DNA of 64,000 nucleotides from Dastarcus helophoroides (taxonomy: Eukaryota > Arthropoda > Insecta > Coleoptera > Bothrideridae): assembly GCA_028583605.1 (NCBI GenBank), contig CM053329.1, forward strand, positions 31,582,992 through 31,646,991. The letters run 5' to 3'. Under the pieces are notes generated by a model that was not told where the DNA came from, did not search any database, and saw only the letters and a list, made by a program, of their open reading frames with translations. Shown piece by piece: positions 32,801 to 44,800 of this stretch. The position numbers and the translations under genes were made by a program. Position 1 is the stretch's first letter; every line of letters begins with the position of its first letter.

Positions 32801-35800
32801 AAAAAAATTCTAGTTTTAAGAAAATATATTGAACAGGGAGAATTTTGCTCAGTTTTTTGTACAACTAATAAAGCCCAAAAATGGCACATATTAAGCTAGA
32901 TAGAAGCAAGACATATAATTACGAATATTATATAACAAATTTCTAAAATATATAATTGAAATTAAAACTTCGAGGTACAATATATTCATGAATATTTGGT
33001 TACTATAAAACTTCAAAAATCTCCTACTGCTTAGTTAAACATAAACAACGAATTTGAACATCTCTACAGTGTGAAATTTTGTCTAAAAATCGTGGTGAGA
33101 ACCACTACACTTTTTTCGAGGAAATTGATGTATGCCAAAATATAAATGTAATACAAATACGTATAATATAAATTTATATAAACTTTATACAGAAATAAAA
33201 TCAATTCACAATTTTTTTTACGAAATTACTGACTATTTTTTATAGTTGGAATACATCAAATCACTTTAACAAGCATGCATACAAGTTACATGCAAGGAAA
33301 TATCAGAAAGAAATAGTTGCAAAAACTGTGTATGAACAAACTTTTTACATTTTTATTTAGGTAAAAAGTGATCCGTCCATTTGTATTTTTAATATTCTAT
33401 GGCCAATATCTTAGGTGGGCTAAAATTTCTTCAATTTTATTACAGTGTCTTGAAATTAGTAACTGCGGTAATTGTAATAAAATCAGATTTAATATTTACT
33501 TATATGTACAAAAATTCTTCAAATAATAAACTTTCGAGCTTTTCAATAAATGGACTGACTGCTGCAAGTTGAAGAATAGTGTGATGATGATCTTGAAATT
33601 AAGAAGCAAATTGCTCTAGGAAATCTAAATTACATAAATAATTAGGCGAATAATATTAATTTGGGGATTTAGAAATCTTCGAATGTCAGCATTTCAGAGA
33701 TAGTTCATGCTTGTCAATAGTTTACTTTGTGATCAAAAAACCCAAAACCATGTCCCTAAAATGAATAATTTTATGAATTTGGTACATTGGAAAATTAAAA
33801 TACAAATTCTGTCCCCTGAAACCAAAAAACAAATCACAAGAAAGGTTGCTCTAACGCGTTTCGATAGCCAAGCTATTATCTTCAGAGAGATATCTCTGAA
33901 GATGATAGCCTAGATATCGAAATGCGTTAGAGCAATCTTTGTTGTCTTTTTTAATCTTTCTTGGTTTTAGGGGTCAAGATTTGTAATTCAATTTTTGAAG
34001 ATAACCAAGGCCCAGTCCATTCCACCAGAATTGGTACATTGGAGTCCAATATCTGACAATTTTGGACAATCATAATCACGCGATATCCTTATTTTCTTTT
34101 AGATCACAAACGATTAACTTATCCTTAATTTATTTACTATAATTTTTATTACTATTATTTATGATCATGTTGGTTTAGGTTTCATTCGCGTTAAAATTAG
34201 TCCATTTATCGATAGCTCCATTTCAAAAAGTTCGTCTGCGAAACTGACCTGCGTGACAGGATTTTCTCCAGGTCTATAAACTACGTTGTGCAGTGGTCTC
34301 TTCCTTCCTACATAATTCACACAAACGAATTCTAACAGCGAGGCGTAGATAAAACACATGCACACCCCATCCCAAACATTCATGGCTGTGAGATTTGATA
34401 CAACAGGCAGTGTTGAACGGAATCCATTTGATGTAGTGAAAAAGTTGAGCATTGTAGTTACACCTAAAAAGGAAAAAACTTTTAGATAACGCTTTGTCTT
34501 GATAAACTCCTATTCCCTAGCATTGTGAGTAAACATTATGTAACTATACCGACAAAATAGAAATCGCTGAATTTGTAAAAAAAGCTTCGACTGATCAATT
34601 TTGATATTTTAAAATGCATCCTTGTTGATAATTTTCGTCTCTCGATGGTCCTTTGTTTTCGAATTGTGATGTCATGGTCAATTTTTTTAAATGGAATTTA
34701 ACATTTTTTCATGGCAATTGGAATCAGACTGAAATCACTATTGTAATAATATGTCACTTTTATAACGTTGCATTGACATGGATGTTATTGGAGATAATTA
34801 AGGAATCTCAAGGCGGAGGCTCTCTAGAGATATTCGAGTTTAAAATGAAAGGAATGACTTGGCAAAGGTCCTTCAAAATGCAAACAACTGAATTTCAATG
34901 CTAAATTCTGACAGTTTAATATTCTTTTGTACATTTTAGTTAATTAATTACGTACTGGCGATATTTAGACAAAGGTAACGGAAATACAAAGAACTGGAAT
35001 AATTCACTGGGGAACAATTTGGACATAGACATGCTGATTTCAAAACTGTCCGTAGTTTTCTCCTACCACTTCCAGATTATTCTCTACTCCTTATGTGGGT
35101 ATCCACTGGGTAATCTACGCTCGATCAAGAGAAAGTGAATTTTGGAAATTTTTTCGAAATTTATTTAGTGTTGGTGGAATTGTATAATACCATAACATAC
35201 AAGGTTTAATAGTACTGTAGCGTACCTTCTAGTAATAATGTACCGGCGTAAACAGTATTATCATTACGTCCTAATGACTTTTCGAAATCATCATTGGGAT
35301 TTTACGATCTTTCTTACAAATATCATTAGAGTTTTGAAAAGAGTATTTACCCCGAAAGCCATTATAATTATTTCTAGAAGACGAGAGAACCCCCACTTTT
35401 AGGAAAAGTGTTGAAGAAAAATTCAACGGGAATTAGTTCTGTTCGGGTCTTGAATGAAGTTAGTCCAGTTTAAATAAATGTGGTTTTTGTGTTCTAATCG
35501 AACCAACATCGCCACAGTACTATTGGGGATTGCTGCCTAAAAAGCAACCAATTTTTGCCAGTAACTCAAAGTGAAGATTGAATTGTGTCCTCCTCCACAA
35601 TGGAAATTTATTTGGTAAAGTTCTAATAGGTAATTCAGTCTGTTTTCGTAAACAATAGGAAGGCATAAAAAGAGTCATTGATTTCTTGCAATATCACATG
35701 CACCAATGGATCATATCCTTCCTGATTTTTCCTTAACCAGTAACATGTGAATATATCAAAGGTTCCTGGTTTTTGTGTATGTGAAATAAAGAGCTTGTGA

Positions 35801-38800
35801 GACTCATTGAATGGAGGTAAATTGACTCCCAAGATATGAACTAAATCATGGTGATTTAAACATTCTACACCAACCACTCATCAACAGAAAGAATCTGATA
35901 GTTTTACCTCTGCATATAAATTTGACTCATCATGAAGCAGTTTGCTAAAACTAGCTTAGTTGAAGGATATGTTTAAAATATTCATTGTGGCACTTCCTAT
36001 TGGAAAGATAAAGATCAGTGTGTGTGTGATGGTCCACAGATTAGATAGCTTACTAAAAATGAACCTTTCATCGAAACAATGGCAGAACTTATAAAGAATG
36101 CTTTGTTGGTATGCGAAAACATTTCTAATGACTTTGTTAGAGAAACAGGGGCTCAGAATTACATTGAAACTGACCAGCAACTCTTGGAGAGCTTCAAAAT
36201 GTCTAGTTGCTACATAAGCATCAAATTGCATTTTTTACATAACCATTTTGTTGACTTTCCGAAAAACTTTGGTGCAGCCAGTGATTAGACCATTTCACCA
36301 AGACTGGAAGATTATGGAGGCATAATATCAAGGTAGATGAAATAATGGTTGACCTTGGTTGGAGCATCAATCAGACAAGAAGTTTACACATTAAACATTT
36401 AGGAAAAAGTTTTACTCGAAAATTTTTAACCTTAATGCTTTGTAAAAAAAAGATTTTAAATTTAGCTCCATATCTCTTGACCACTAACCCAGCAACCCAG
36501 CCTGGAATCCATGTTGAACAAAAGAATACCTTCGTTGACGTTGATTATCGTTAGTTATAGGACGAAGAGTTTTCGATGTCGAAACTAAACATTTCGAATT
36601 TGAGATTGTGTCTAATAACTTTGAATATTGTTAATTTAATTGAAAGTTTTGTATGTGTATTTGTGCTTCAGATTCTGGTAAGTGCTTTGGTACATCAATT
36701 GTTTAAATTCACGTCATGTACTGTCGATAAATAAAGTATGTTTAACTTAACCTGCCCTAGTGTACCTTGAAACATATTGTGCCATTGTAACTTAAAACTG
36801 ATTTAAGGTGCAAGAATATTTGAATTACAATGAATAATTGAAGAAAACTTTAAAAATTATTTATTTTTACAGATTAAAAATGCCTTGAAGTAAGCAACGA
36901 AAAACAAGGTCAGCTGTAGATGTTGTTTCACTTAAGAGAGCTGTAGAAGCAGTTAATTGCGACAATGGTATTCTACTGAGAGAAGCATGTAAAGTTTACA
37001 AAATTTCCCTAGCCAACACTATCGAGGGACTTAAAATAATTTAGAGAATCCGGAGAAAAAACATTTATTACTTATTCTGCAAAACTTGACGTAAAAAAAG
37101 TATTTACTGATGCAGGGGAATCAAGTTTGGCAATCTATCTAAAAACAGTGGCCAGAATAAAATATGGTCTTAGTAAAAAATGTCTTCGTGAGTTGGCAAA
37201 GGCAAATATTAAAAACATTCCTCCTAGCTGGGAGGTAAACAGAATTGCGGATGCGTTAGTTTATGAAGCGCAACAACACCATCGCGGTGAGAAAGTCTGA
37301 AGCAGCAAGTTTATCAAGATCAAATAGTTTTAACAAAAACAACGTTGACAAATTTTTCAATAACCTTCAAGCTGTTAAGAACCGTTTTGGTCTAATACCT
37401 CCTGAAAGAATTTGGAATACTCATGAGACAGCATTAACAATTGCCCAAATATCTACAAAATTTTTGGCATCCTAGGGAGTAAAACAAATTGGGAACGTAA
37501 CTTCCGCACAACATGGTCAACTTGTTACACTTATTACAGCAGTCACTGCTATAGGAAATCATATACCTCTCATGCTGATTTTTCCGAGGGTACGTCTTAA
37601 AGATTTTATGATCACTGGAGCTCCTACTGTAAGGGTTGGAGATACTAACCAATCTGGATGGAGCACTGAAGGTTTATTCCTACTATTTTTGAAGCACTTT
37701 GTATCAAATATCCAACCGTCCAAAAATGAGCCTGTGCTACTTATTCTCGAAAACCATGAAAGTCATTTGTCAGTAGAAGCTGTAGAATATGCAAAACAAG
37801 TAAGTATTGTAATGTTAACAATTCCGCCTCATACTTCACACACGTTTAAGCCGCTGGATATCTCTGTTTATGGACCCCTGCAAACCTTCTATGATCAGTT
37901 TATTGATGCGTGGTCGAGAAGTAATCCAGGTAAAATCCTTACAATTTGTAATATTGCTGAAGGCTTTATACAACAAACAATATTGTAAGTGCAGAACTAC
38001 TAAAAGTGTTCGACTGTTTCGCCCACCATCGTAGGGGGCTTCTTCAGGAACAAAGAAAAGAAAGCAATAAATGAAAAGAGGAATATGCAAAAATGAAAGA
38101 ATTTCAAAACATCAGAGCACGGTAACTCAGTATGTCCACCATACTAGAGACGTAAAACTCTTCTGAATTGAAAATTGGTACAAAGGATAACGTCGAACAC
38201 TTTTAGTAGTTCTTTGACACGGTACCAATCCAGAAGAAGTATATCCTGAACTGACTCTGGCCGTGGAAGCCTTCGTTATCAATATTGTAAGTGGTTTTAA
38301 AAAACCTGGAATTTACCCTTTTGATCGTGAGGTTTTCTCAGAGCAGGATTACCTTGTTTCCTATGACCTATCGACCTTATGAATTACTTAAGACGCCTGG
38401 CATATCCTCAACTAGCAAGCAGATACCTTCAGGTTCAATAATATCGCCATCTACTCCCATGAAGAGGACACCTTCACCTAATACAACCAGTACTTCTTTT
38501 GTTTTGCCGAAAATAGTTCGTCCATATTTAAAGGCTGCATTTAAAGGAAATGTAAAAACAGGAAGGAAATCTTGAGACACCCGTATCGTAACTAACACGT
38601 CAGAAGTGGAAGAAATTTAAAAAATGGAAAGAAATGCCCGACATCAAGTTCAAATAAAAACACTAAACAGGAATCTAAAATTAAAAAAGAGAAGAAGAAT
38701 ATTTTTGAAAGTGATACTGACGATGAATCAGTTAATTTAGTGTTAAATGATGGTTGCGAGTCAGAAATTTATTTACGAAGACATAACCAACATTCAAGAG

Positions 38801-41800
38801 GAAATTGATTTTTTATTAGGCCAATATGAGACTGGTGACTATGTTCTGGTTCAGTTTTTTAATAAAAAAGATTTACTGCCTGCTACATTGGAAAACTATA
38901 TCAAAAAATCTACTAGACAGTGAATTTCTGATTGAATTTTATAAACGCCTTGGAAGTAGCAACAAATGTGTTAGAGAGTCTGAGCAAATATTTGATGTGA
39001 ATTGCAACGATATTGTGATGAAAATTCCTCAACCAATTCCAATAAAGGGGTCCGATAGAGTTGCAAGCCAGCTATGTTTCCAGATTAATTTTAAAAATTG
39101 CAATGTAAAATTAAATGTCTAATTTTACTGTTATTTTTTTAATAAATATTTATCTAAAAATGAGTAGATTAAATCTTAACAAATAACCAGAAAACTCATG
39201 TCTCAAGGTACACTCCTAGACGTTTCAAGGTATGGGATTCAATTGTACCATGGAACATTAAAATACAGAATATGAAATATTTTTTTGTTATCTATTTTCC
39301 AAATTTTTATATATTTATTGGTGTATACTTCAAAGTGCTGATATAGTAGACAAGATAAAAATATTGCTTTCATAGAAAATAATGTTCAAGTAGTGAGAAC
39401 TTCCAATATTAAAAAAAATGTTCCAAGGTACAACAGTTTCCGTTACTATTTGTATGAACTCAAGTTAGCGTGCAGTAAATACGCATACATAGCCTTTGCA
39501 AGAGTGTTATTTGTGAACAGTACGTTTGTTACCTTTATTTTCCTTTATATGCACATTTTTTATAACTTGTGAGACAAGGAGTTTGTATCGTGTAGATTAA
39601 AAAAAGCTGACTCGATAGATAGAAACTAAAGAGATTTTTGGATTCAGAGGGCAAAAATTAGTCGAAATAAGTTACAGATCTAAGAAAACGAAATTGCTGT
39701 TTTCCAGTGAATGTAAATTATCAAATATTGGAATCATTCTGCATTAACAGTAGAGAAAGTGAGGGTTAATTCAAATTCTTGCGTTCTCTGGCCAAATCAC
39801 GAAGATCCATATTTACCAAACAATTTATGGTACGGAAAAAAATGGTGCGGCTACGCACCTAGTCAATGATGATTGTCTCAAATTATTTGAGCCTCATTTT
39901 ATCTAAAAGATGAAGTTTTAGGAGGGAAAGTTTTTCGCAATTTTCTGTTTTTTTTCCATTCTATTTATTTTGTCGTCAATTGACATACAATTTTTATAGA
40001 AATTAGAGTTATTAGAAATCCATACGCGATGCATAATATCTCCCATGATCTTTTTATTTCGATTGGGATATTGCCAAAAAGTACTTGAGCGGAAATTCTA
40101 AGACCTAGGCAGATGCAAAAATTTTATCGACTTTCTCAATCCATTAACTTATGATTGACACAGTTTTTAACGTTTATAGAAATATCATGAAAAATATCAG
40201 TGATAATGTCATTGAGATCATAATTTCATACGCAATCTAACTCTGATGAAAAAATTATGGGTTCTACCATTAAAAAATTGACGATGGGGTCATAATTCGA
40301 AAACTCGATAGGATTATCAAGGAATGACAATTATCAATAAAGATGTTTCTTTAATAATCAAAAACGATCTTCTCGCGGATATTTTTACAAATTCAGCAAT
40401 TTTTAAATAATCTGTATGGTTAATCACTAAGGTAATTGCGTTGCAAGGAACTGTTCTTTAATACAAATTGTTTTAAGGAAAGCGGAAATGTACTTGCTGA
40501 AATATCACAAGCATAAATTTTCTCTTGATTATATGTGCTTGAGCTTCATAACTTTGCTCGACAGCATGCCAGCGTACACTGGTAATGCAATAAGCATGCA
40601 CGAAATTTGGCATTCTGCTTACCAATCATCACTCGAGCTGGCACAGCATTCCATTCCAACCAAAAGGTAATAAACGATGAAGTTACTAATATAATGCCCG
40701 GTATAAATACTGTTGTGAAATAAAACGCCCTATCCCTCGTGAATATCAGTTCCACTTCTAGACAGCTGTAGTCTCCTACATGAAAACAGAAGACTTAAGA
40801 GAAGAATAAAAATACTCTTCAATACTTTTGAATTGTGATGAATTAGGTATGGATGAGAGGTCATCAAATGATGGCGATACTTCTGCCATGTAATAAAGGA
40901 ATTTTAAAAGCTTATTACCTCTCCAAGTAGATTTCTGTAGACAAGCTCTTGTGCTGTTGTCGATGAGATAGGCGTTAAGCGCTTTCAAACTTGGGGACTT
41001 TCCGAGAACATCCGCATCATTCTTCCATACATACATTATTTGTTTTTGCTCATATGATACTGAAAACGAAGGTATGGTCTTATTAAGCATCATTGGTATT
41101 TGAAAATACTTACTGCTCTCAATCGAGAACGTACATTTTGGGTCATCGAAAGGAAATATATTAAGAGCACCCTGACAAGATAATATAAGATGTCGCCTAA
41201 AATAAAAAAAATATATCAAAGTTAAGGCAAACATTATTGAAAACTGCATTACAAGTTGGGAAATGTTGAGACTTTCTATTTTGTACTGATCAAAGGTAAA
41301 TGCAATTAAACAAAATTAAAAAATATTCTGAAAGCATCCCTTTTGGTACATTGCATATCAGAAAAATCACTTTCTACTTAAGAAGTCCAACCATTTTTGA
41401 GTTTAAACATGATTTTTTCCACTCTAGCTTCAAAATCGCAACTACGAAATTTATCTTGCCAGAAATTTTTATTTAGGATTTTAATTATCTTTATAAAGTT
41501 AGAGTTTTTCTCAGCAATTGGTTTTTTTACATATAACCTGTGGTTTTACATGCTAGAGTTAATTATCGATGTTTCTCATGTAAAGTCAATTTGAAATCTA
41601 AATGTCGAGATTAAAATTGAAAGTTCTAATTTTTCTCGCAATTTACAGATTCTAAAAAGAAGTTCCAAATTTTTTCAATCATCAAATTTTTCAACATTGC
41701 AACAAAAATGCTTTGATAAACATAAAATGAATTTTAGGTGTCTTTCTCTTAAAGATATCATCTGATTCTCAGAAATTAGCTTAGGATGGGAGGCAGTATA

Positions 41801-44800
41801 TTTATCTTACTAATCGATTCTGTACATAAATTAAATTGTAATTTTACGGACCAATGAACGCATAACAAAGCAGAGATAACCGCCTCTTAATATCAGGCTC
41901 AAATTCCAAGTGAACCTAGTAATAATGTTATTGGTAGCACCCTATTTGCATCCACTTACCGCATAAGATAACTAACACTGCCGTTCCGAAATATCCGGAG
42001 GGCGAAGTGTACTGGAATGAGAGGTTCTTTGAAGTCCCCATGCATGATGAAGTATGTGTCCGGTAACCAAATGTCATTGTTGTGATGTATGGCGTTTAAA
42101 AAATCGAAACGAGTTTGATTCGAATATCGAAGCCTTGGATCGTACCACTGCTGTTGCAGAAGAAACTCAACTTCGTATTTCTAGAAGTTAAAATGTCTAA
42201 TGAAATAAAGAAACTGGAAAAATGCCAATTTTTTATAACATATTGTTTGATTTGACTTTCGCTAATATACAGTTGGAAATGTTACTAGTTTAGTCCACTC
42301 AACGTGTAAAGTAATTATAATTACAAAGATGGTAATAATGGACAATGTTTCACGATTTCCCAGTTCAACAAAAATGCTTGTAGTGTTATGACCACGACCG
42401 TTCTCAGGTTCAGATGAGGCAAAATCTTTTCGGAGTTTTGGCTAAAATATCACTTAAATAATAGGAAATAAATGTGTACGAACTATTCGTGGTTGGTTTT
42501 TAAAATATGTAAAGCTAAAAGCTTTAATAATATCATATGTAACAATGGAATGTGTCTTTTCGTAGCTAAAAGCCATAACTGCAGTTAAGTAAATCCTAAA
42601 TTTTTTTATAAACCATAAAGCATAAAAAGCAAACCCACGGGAGATATATCGCTTCCTGAAATAAAAGTATAAAGTTGTAAACTCACCAAACTAGATTCGT
42701 CAGGGGACGCCAGACTTAAAAGTAATACGCTAACGTTTACAGTTAAAGTTCCTGGAAAAAAGAAAAAAAACAGATTCAGAATGTCAGCAGAACAAAGCGC
42801 ACACAATTTGCTTGCAAACTAGAAATCCATTTTGATCGAGTTCAGTTTATTGTTAGAAAAAAGCTTAATGCAGACTGATTGTATATAAATCAATATGTAT
42901 ATCTCCAATTATCCCTTCAGGATTCCCTTAAATGAAGATAAAGTTATAAGTAATTTCTAATTAAAAATTTATCAAAGAAGGTTGATTCTAGTCTAATTGC
43001 GGAAACATTGATACAAAACTAAAATTAACAGACCTGAAACCGACGTGCCTATTTTGCATTATGTCGATAGCAGATTAACCCTTGGGACTAATAATGGCTA
43101 ATTCCATTTTGTGGTTAAAATTAATTACATCGTTTATTTATATATGGGATATTTAGTCACGCTTAATCAGGGTTAGACATGAAAAACAATTTAATAAAGC
43201 AGAGGAATCAAATTGCTTTTGGAAACATTGTTAGTGTGTATTTAATTGAAACAAATAATTAACTTATGGATTATAAATTTATAGACAAAAGCAAAGTCAG
43301 CCTATTCCGTCCAAACTTTTGCCATGCTGCAGCGTTATAAATCTTAATATTTATTAACATAGTACAAGATTTGAGAATTCTTCTTACCCACATTTAGTAA
43401 TTATTAGTCATAAAGTGACCCAAATTTATTTTATTCCTCAATTATTTATAATGATTATGTTATTCCCTCTATTTGTATATTTTAGTCGAACGATAAGAAA
43501 AATGATTAACCCATTTTATAACGAATCCTGAAGAAAGTTTCGATCAGTAGCTTAGTACACGAAGTAGCATTTTTTAAATTTCATAATAATTTTCATAAAA
43601 ATGACAATTAATTGTCACCAATCTGTTGATCCAGGCTGATTGTAGTTTCAAACAATTATTAATGGAAAATTCATTCTAAAACATTAGGGAACTATGGAAT
43701 TCTGAAATTCTCGTAAATTGGATTCTTTAGTCTTAAAGTGTTAGGGTAGACTACGTTAAATGAGATGGTTCCATTGAAAACGTGACTCATGATGACATGA
43801 TCGCATTAATCAAAAATTTGTTGTTAAAATTACTAAACTTAGATAAAAACGTAATGCTGTCCCAAAATATGTGCCGCTCGGGCGGACTGTCCCTATCGTC
43901 TTCCTACTATTTATGACCATCGAAGAACATCAGTCATTACTATCTTGAAATCGATACATGTCGCAGAGTCCAGTTTTGCTAATTAATCATGCATTTATTC
44001 ATAAAGATGATAAGATTGACAATTAAATGCTTGCATCAAAATTGCTCATGACAACAAAGTATGTAACATATTTTCTGTCGAAAAATGAGAAAGCTGGTGA
44101 ACAAAATATGTTTAAATGTCTATGTCCCAGATATATAGCTTAGGAGCTTTTTTGAGGCAACTTTTTGTCATTTTATTTCACGTTCCTCGTTCAAGTTCCG
44201 CATAAGGCCGACCGAGCATTTTAGTATTTGAATGTCCTTAATTTAATCCCAGATGAGTTAAAGGCAAACGGTAGCAGCGCTTTTAATGATTGGCAGATTT
44301 CGGAGCTTTATGCAAAGTGGTAACTTCTTCATTATTGACGGAAACAAGATTAATTGGTGTACATTTCATAAAACACTCAAGTCTATTTTTAACAAACTTC
44401 AAAAATCAACATTCAGCTTGTGCCATTCCGCTAAATTCGATGCGATTTACTAAAGTTTAAATGCGAGTTAGAGTTAACTTCATGCAATGTTGCAGATTAT
44501 TTAGAATATTAGCGAGCATTCCATTTTAGTCATTTATTATACATCAAACAGCATCAGTTCGGTACACCAAATGTCATAGATTACAAACATGTTGTGCTTA
44601 ACACTAAAAAAATGGTGAAAGATCGTGTGATCAGAGCAAGTTTATAGTGAAAGGATTGCTAACCTGAAATGCGTTAACCATTTGATTAGATGGAGAGTTA
44701 GTCAATGTATAGGTTTGTCCGGAAATCTCGTGCCTATGTTTCAGTAAAAGTTAAAAATTACTACCTTGGAACAATTTAATTGTCTACCGTACGCTATGAC

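Larger units (their letters stand above)
26319..34248 (-). other. HisCl1-like intron between exons 8 and 9
   Basis: A 7.9-kb intron. It holds a short inverted repeat near 26817-26950, an internally deleted RTE-like LINE (27180-28115), a long degenerate A/T-rich tract (about 28550-31900) rich in CGAAATTTTG and GAAAAAAG words, and palindromic hammerhead-like copies B (31288) and C (33792). From 31920 to 33780 I see only ordinary AT-rich DNA. Confidence 0.6.
36879..39122 (+). pseudogene. Pogo/Tigger-like DDE transposase, broken and interrupted
   Basis: The N-terminal psq/HTH region reads KQRKTRSAVDVVSLKRAVEA and LREACKVYKI. The middle includes SLAIYLKTVARIKYGLSKK and FNNLQAVKNRFGLIPPERIW. The DDE core has WNTHETALTI (family WNxDETG, first Asp now His), LILENHESHLS (family LDNHxSH, Asp now Glu), and PPHTSHTFKPLDISVYGPLQ with the third Asp. 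The insertion at 37992-38279 splits the frame, which resumes as GFKKPGIYPFDREVFSE. The C-terminal tail (GDYVLVQFFNKK ... IVMKIPQPIP) continues to 39122. Stops and frameshifts are frequent. The catalytic residues are lost as well, so decay is old. Confidence 0.85.
36759..39438 (+). mobile_element. Pogo/Tigger-like DNA transposon, inactive
   Basis: The left end AGTGTACCTTGAAACAT matches, inverted, ATGTCTCAAGGTACACT at 39198-39214 and ATGTTCCAAGGTACAACAG at about 39417-39436, so the right boundary is uncertain. Two further diverged copies of the GTACCTTGAAAC word lie between (39223 and 39250). The interior encodes a pogo/Tigger/Jerky-like transposase (separate entry). A 288-bp element has inserted into it. 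No clean TA duplication was found at the chosen ends. Confidence 0.65.
34464..40622 (-). other. HisCl1-like intron between exons 7 and 8
   Basis: A 6.2-kb intron holding a fragment of a conserved repeat-encoded protein (35900-36430) and a pogo/Tigger-like element (about 36759-39438) with its nested insertion. 34470-35890 and 39440-40620 are AT-rich with no recognised genes. A minus-strand frame at 35635-35877 is uninterrupted for 80 codons but matches nothing I know. Confidence 0.6.
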
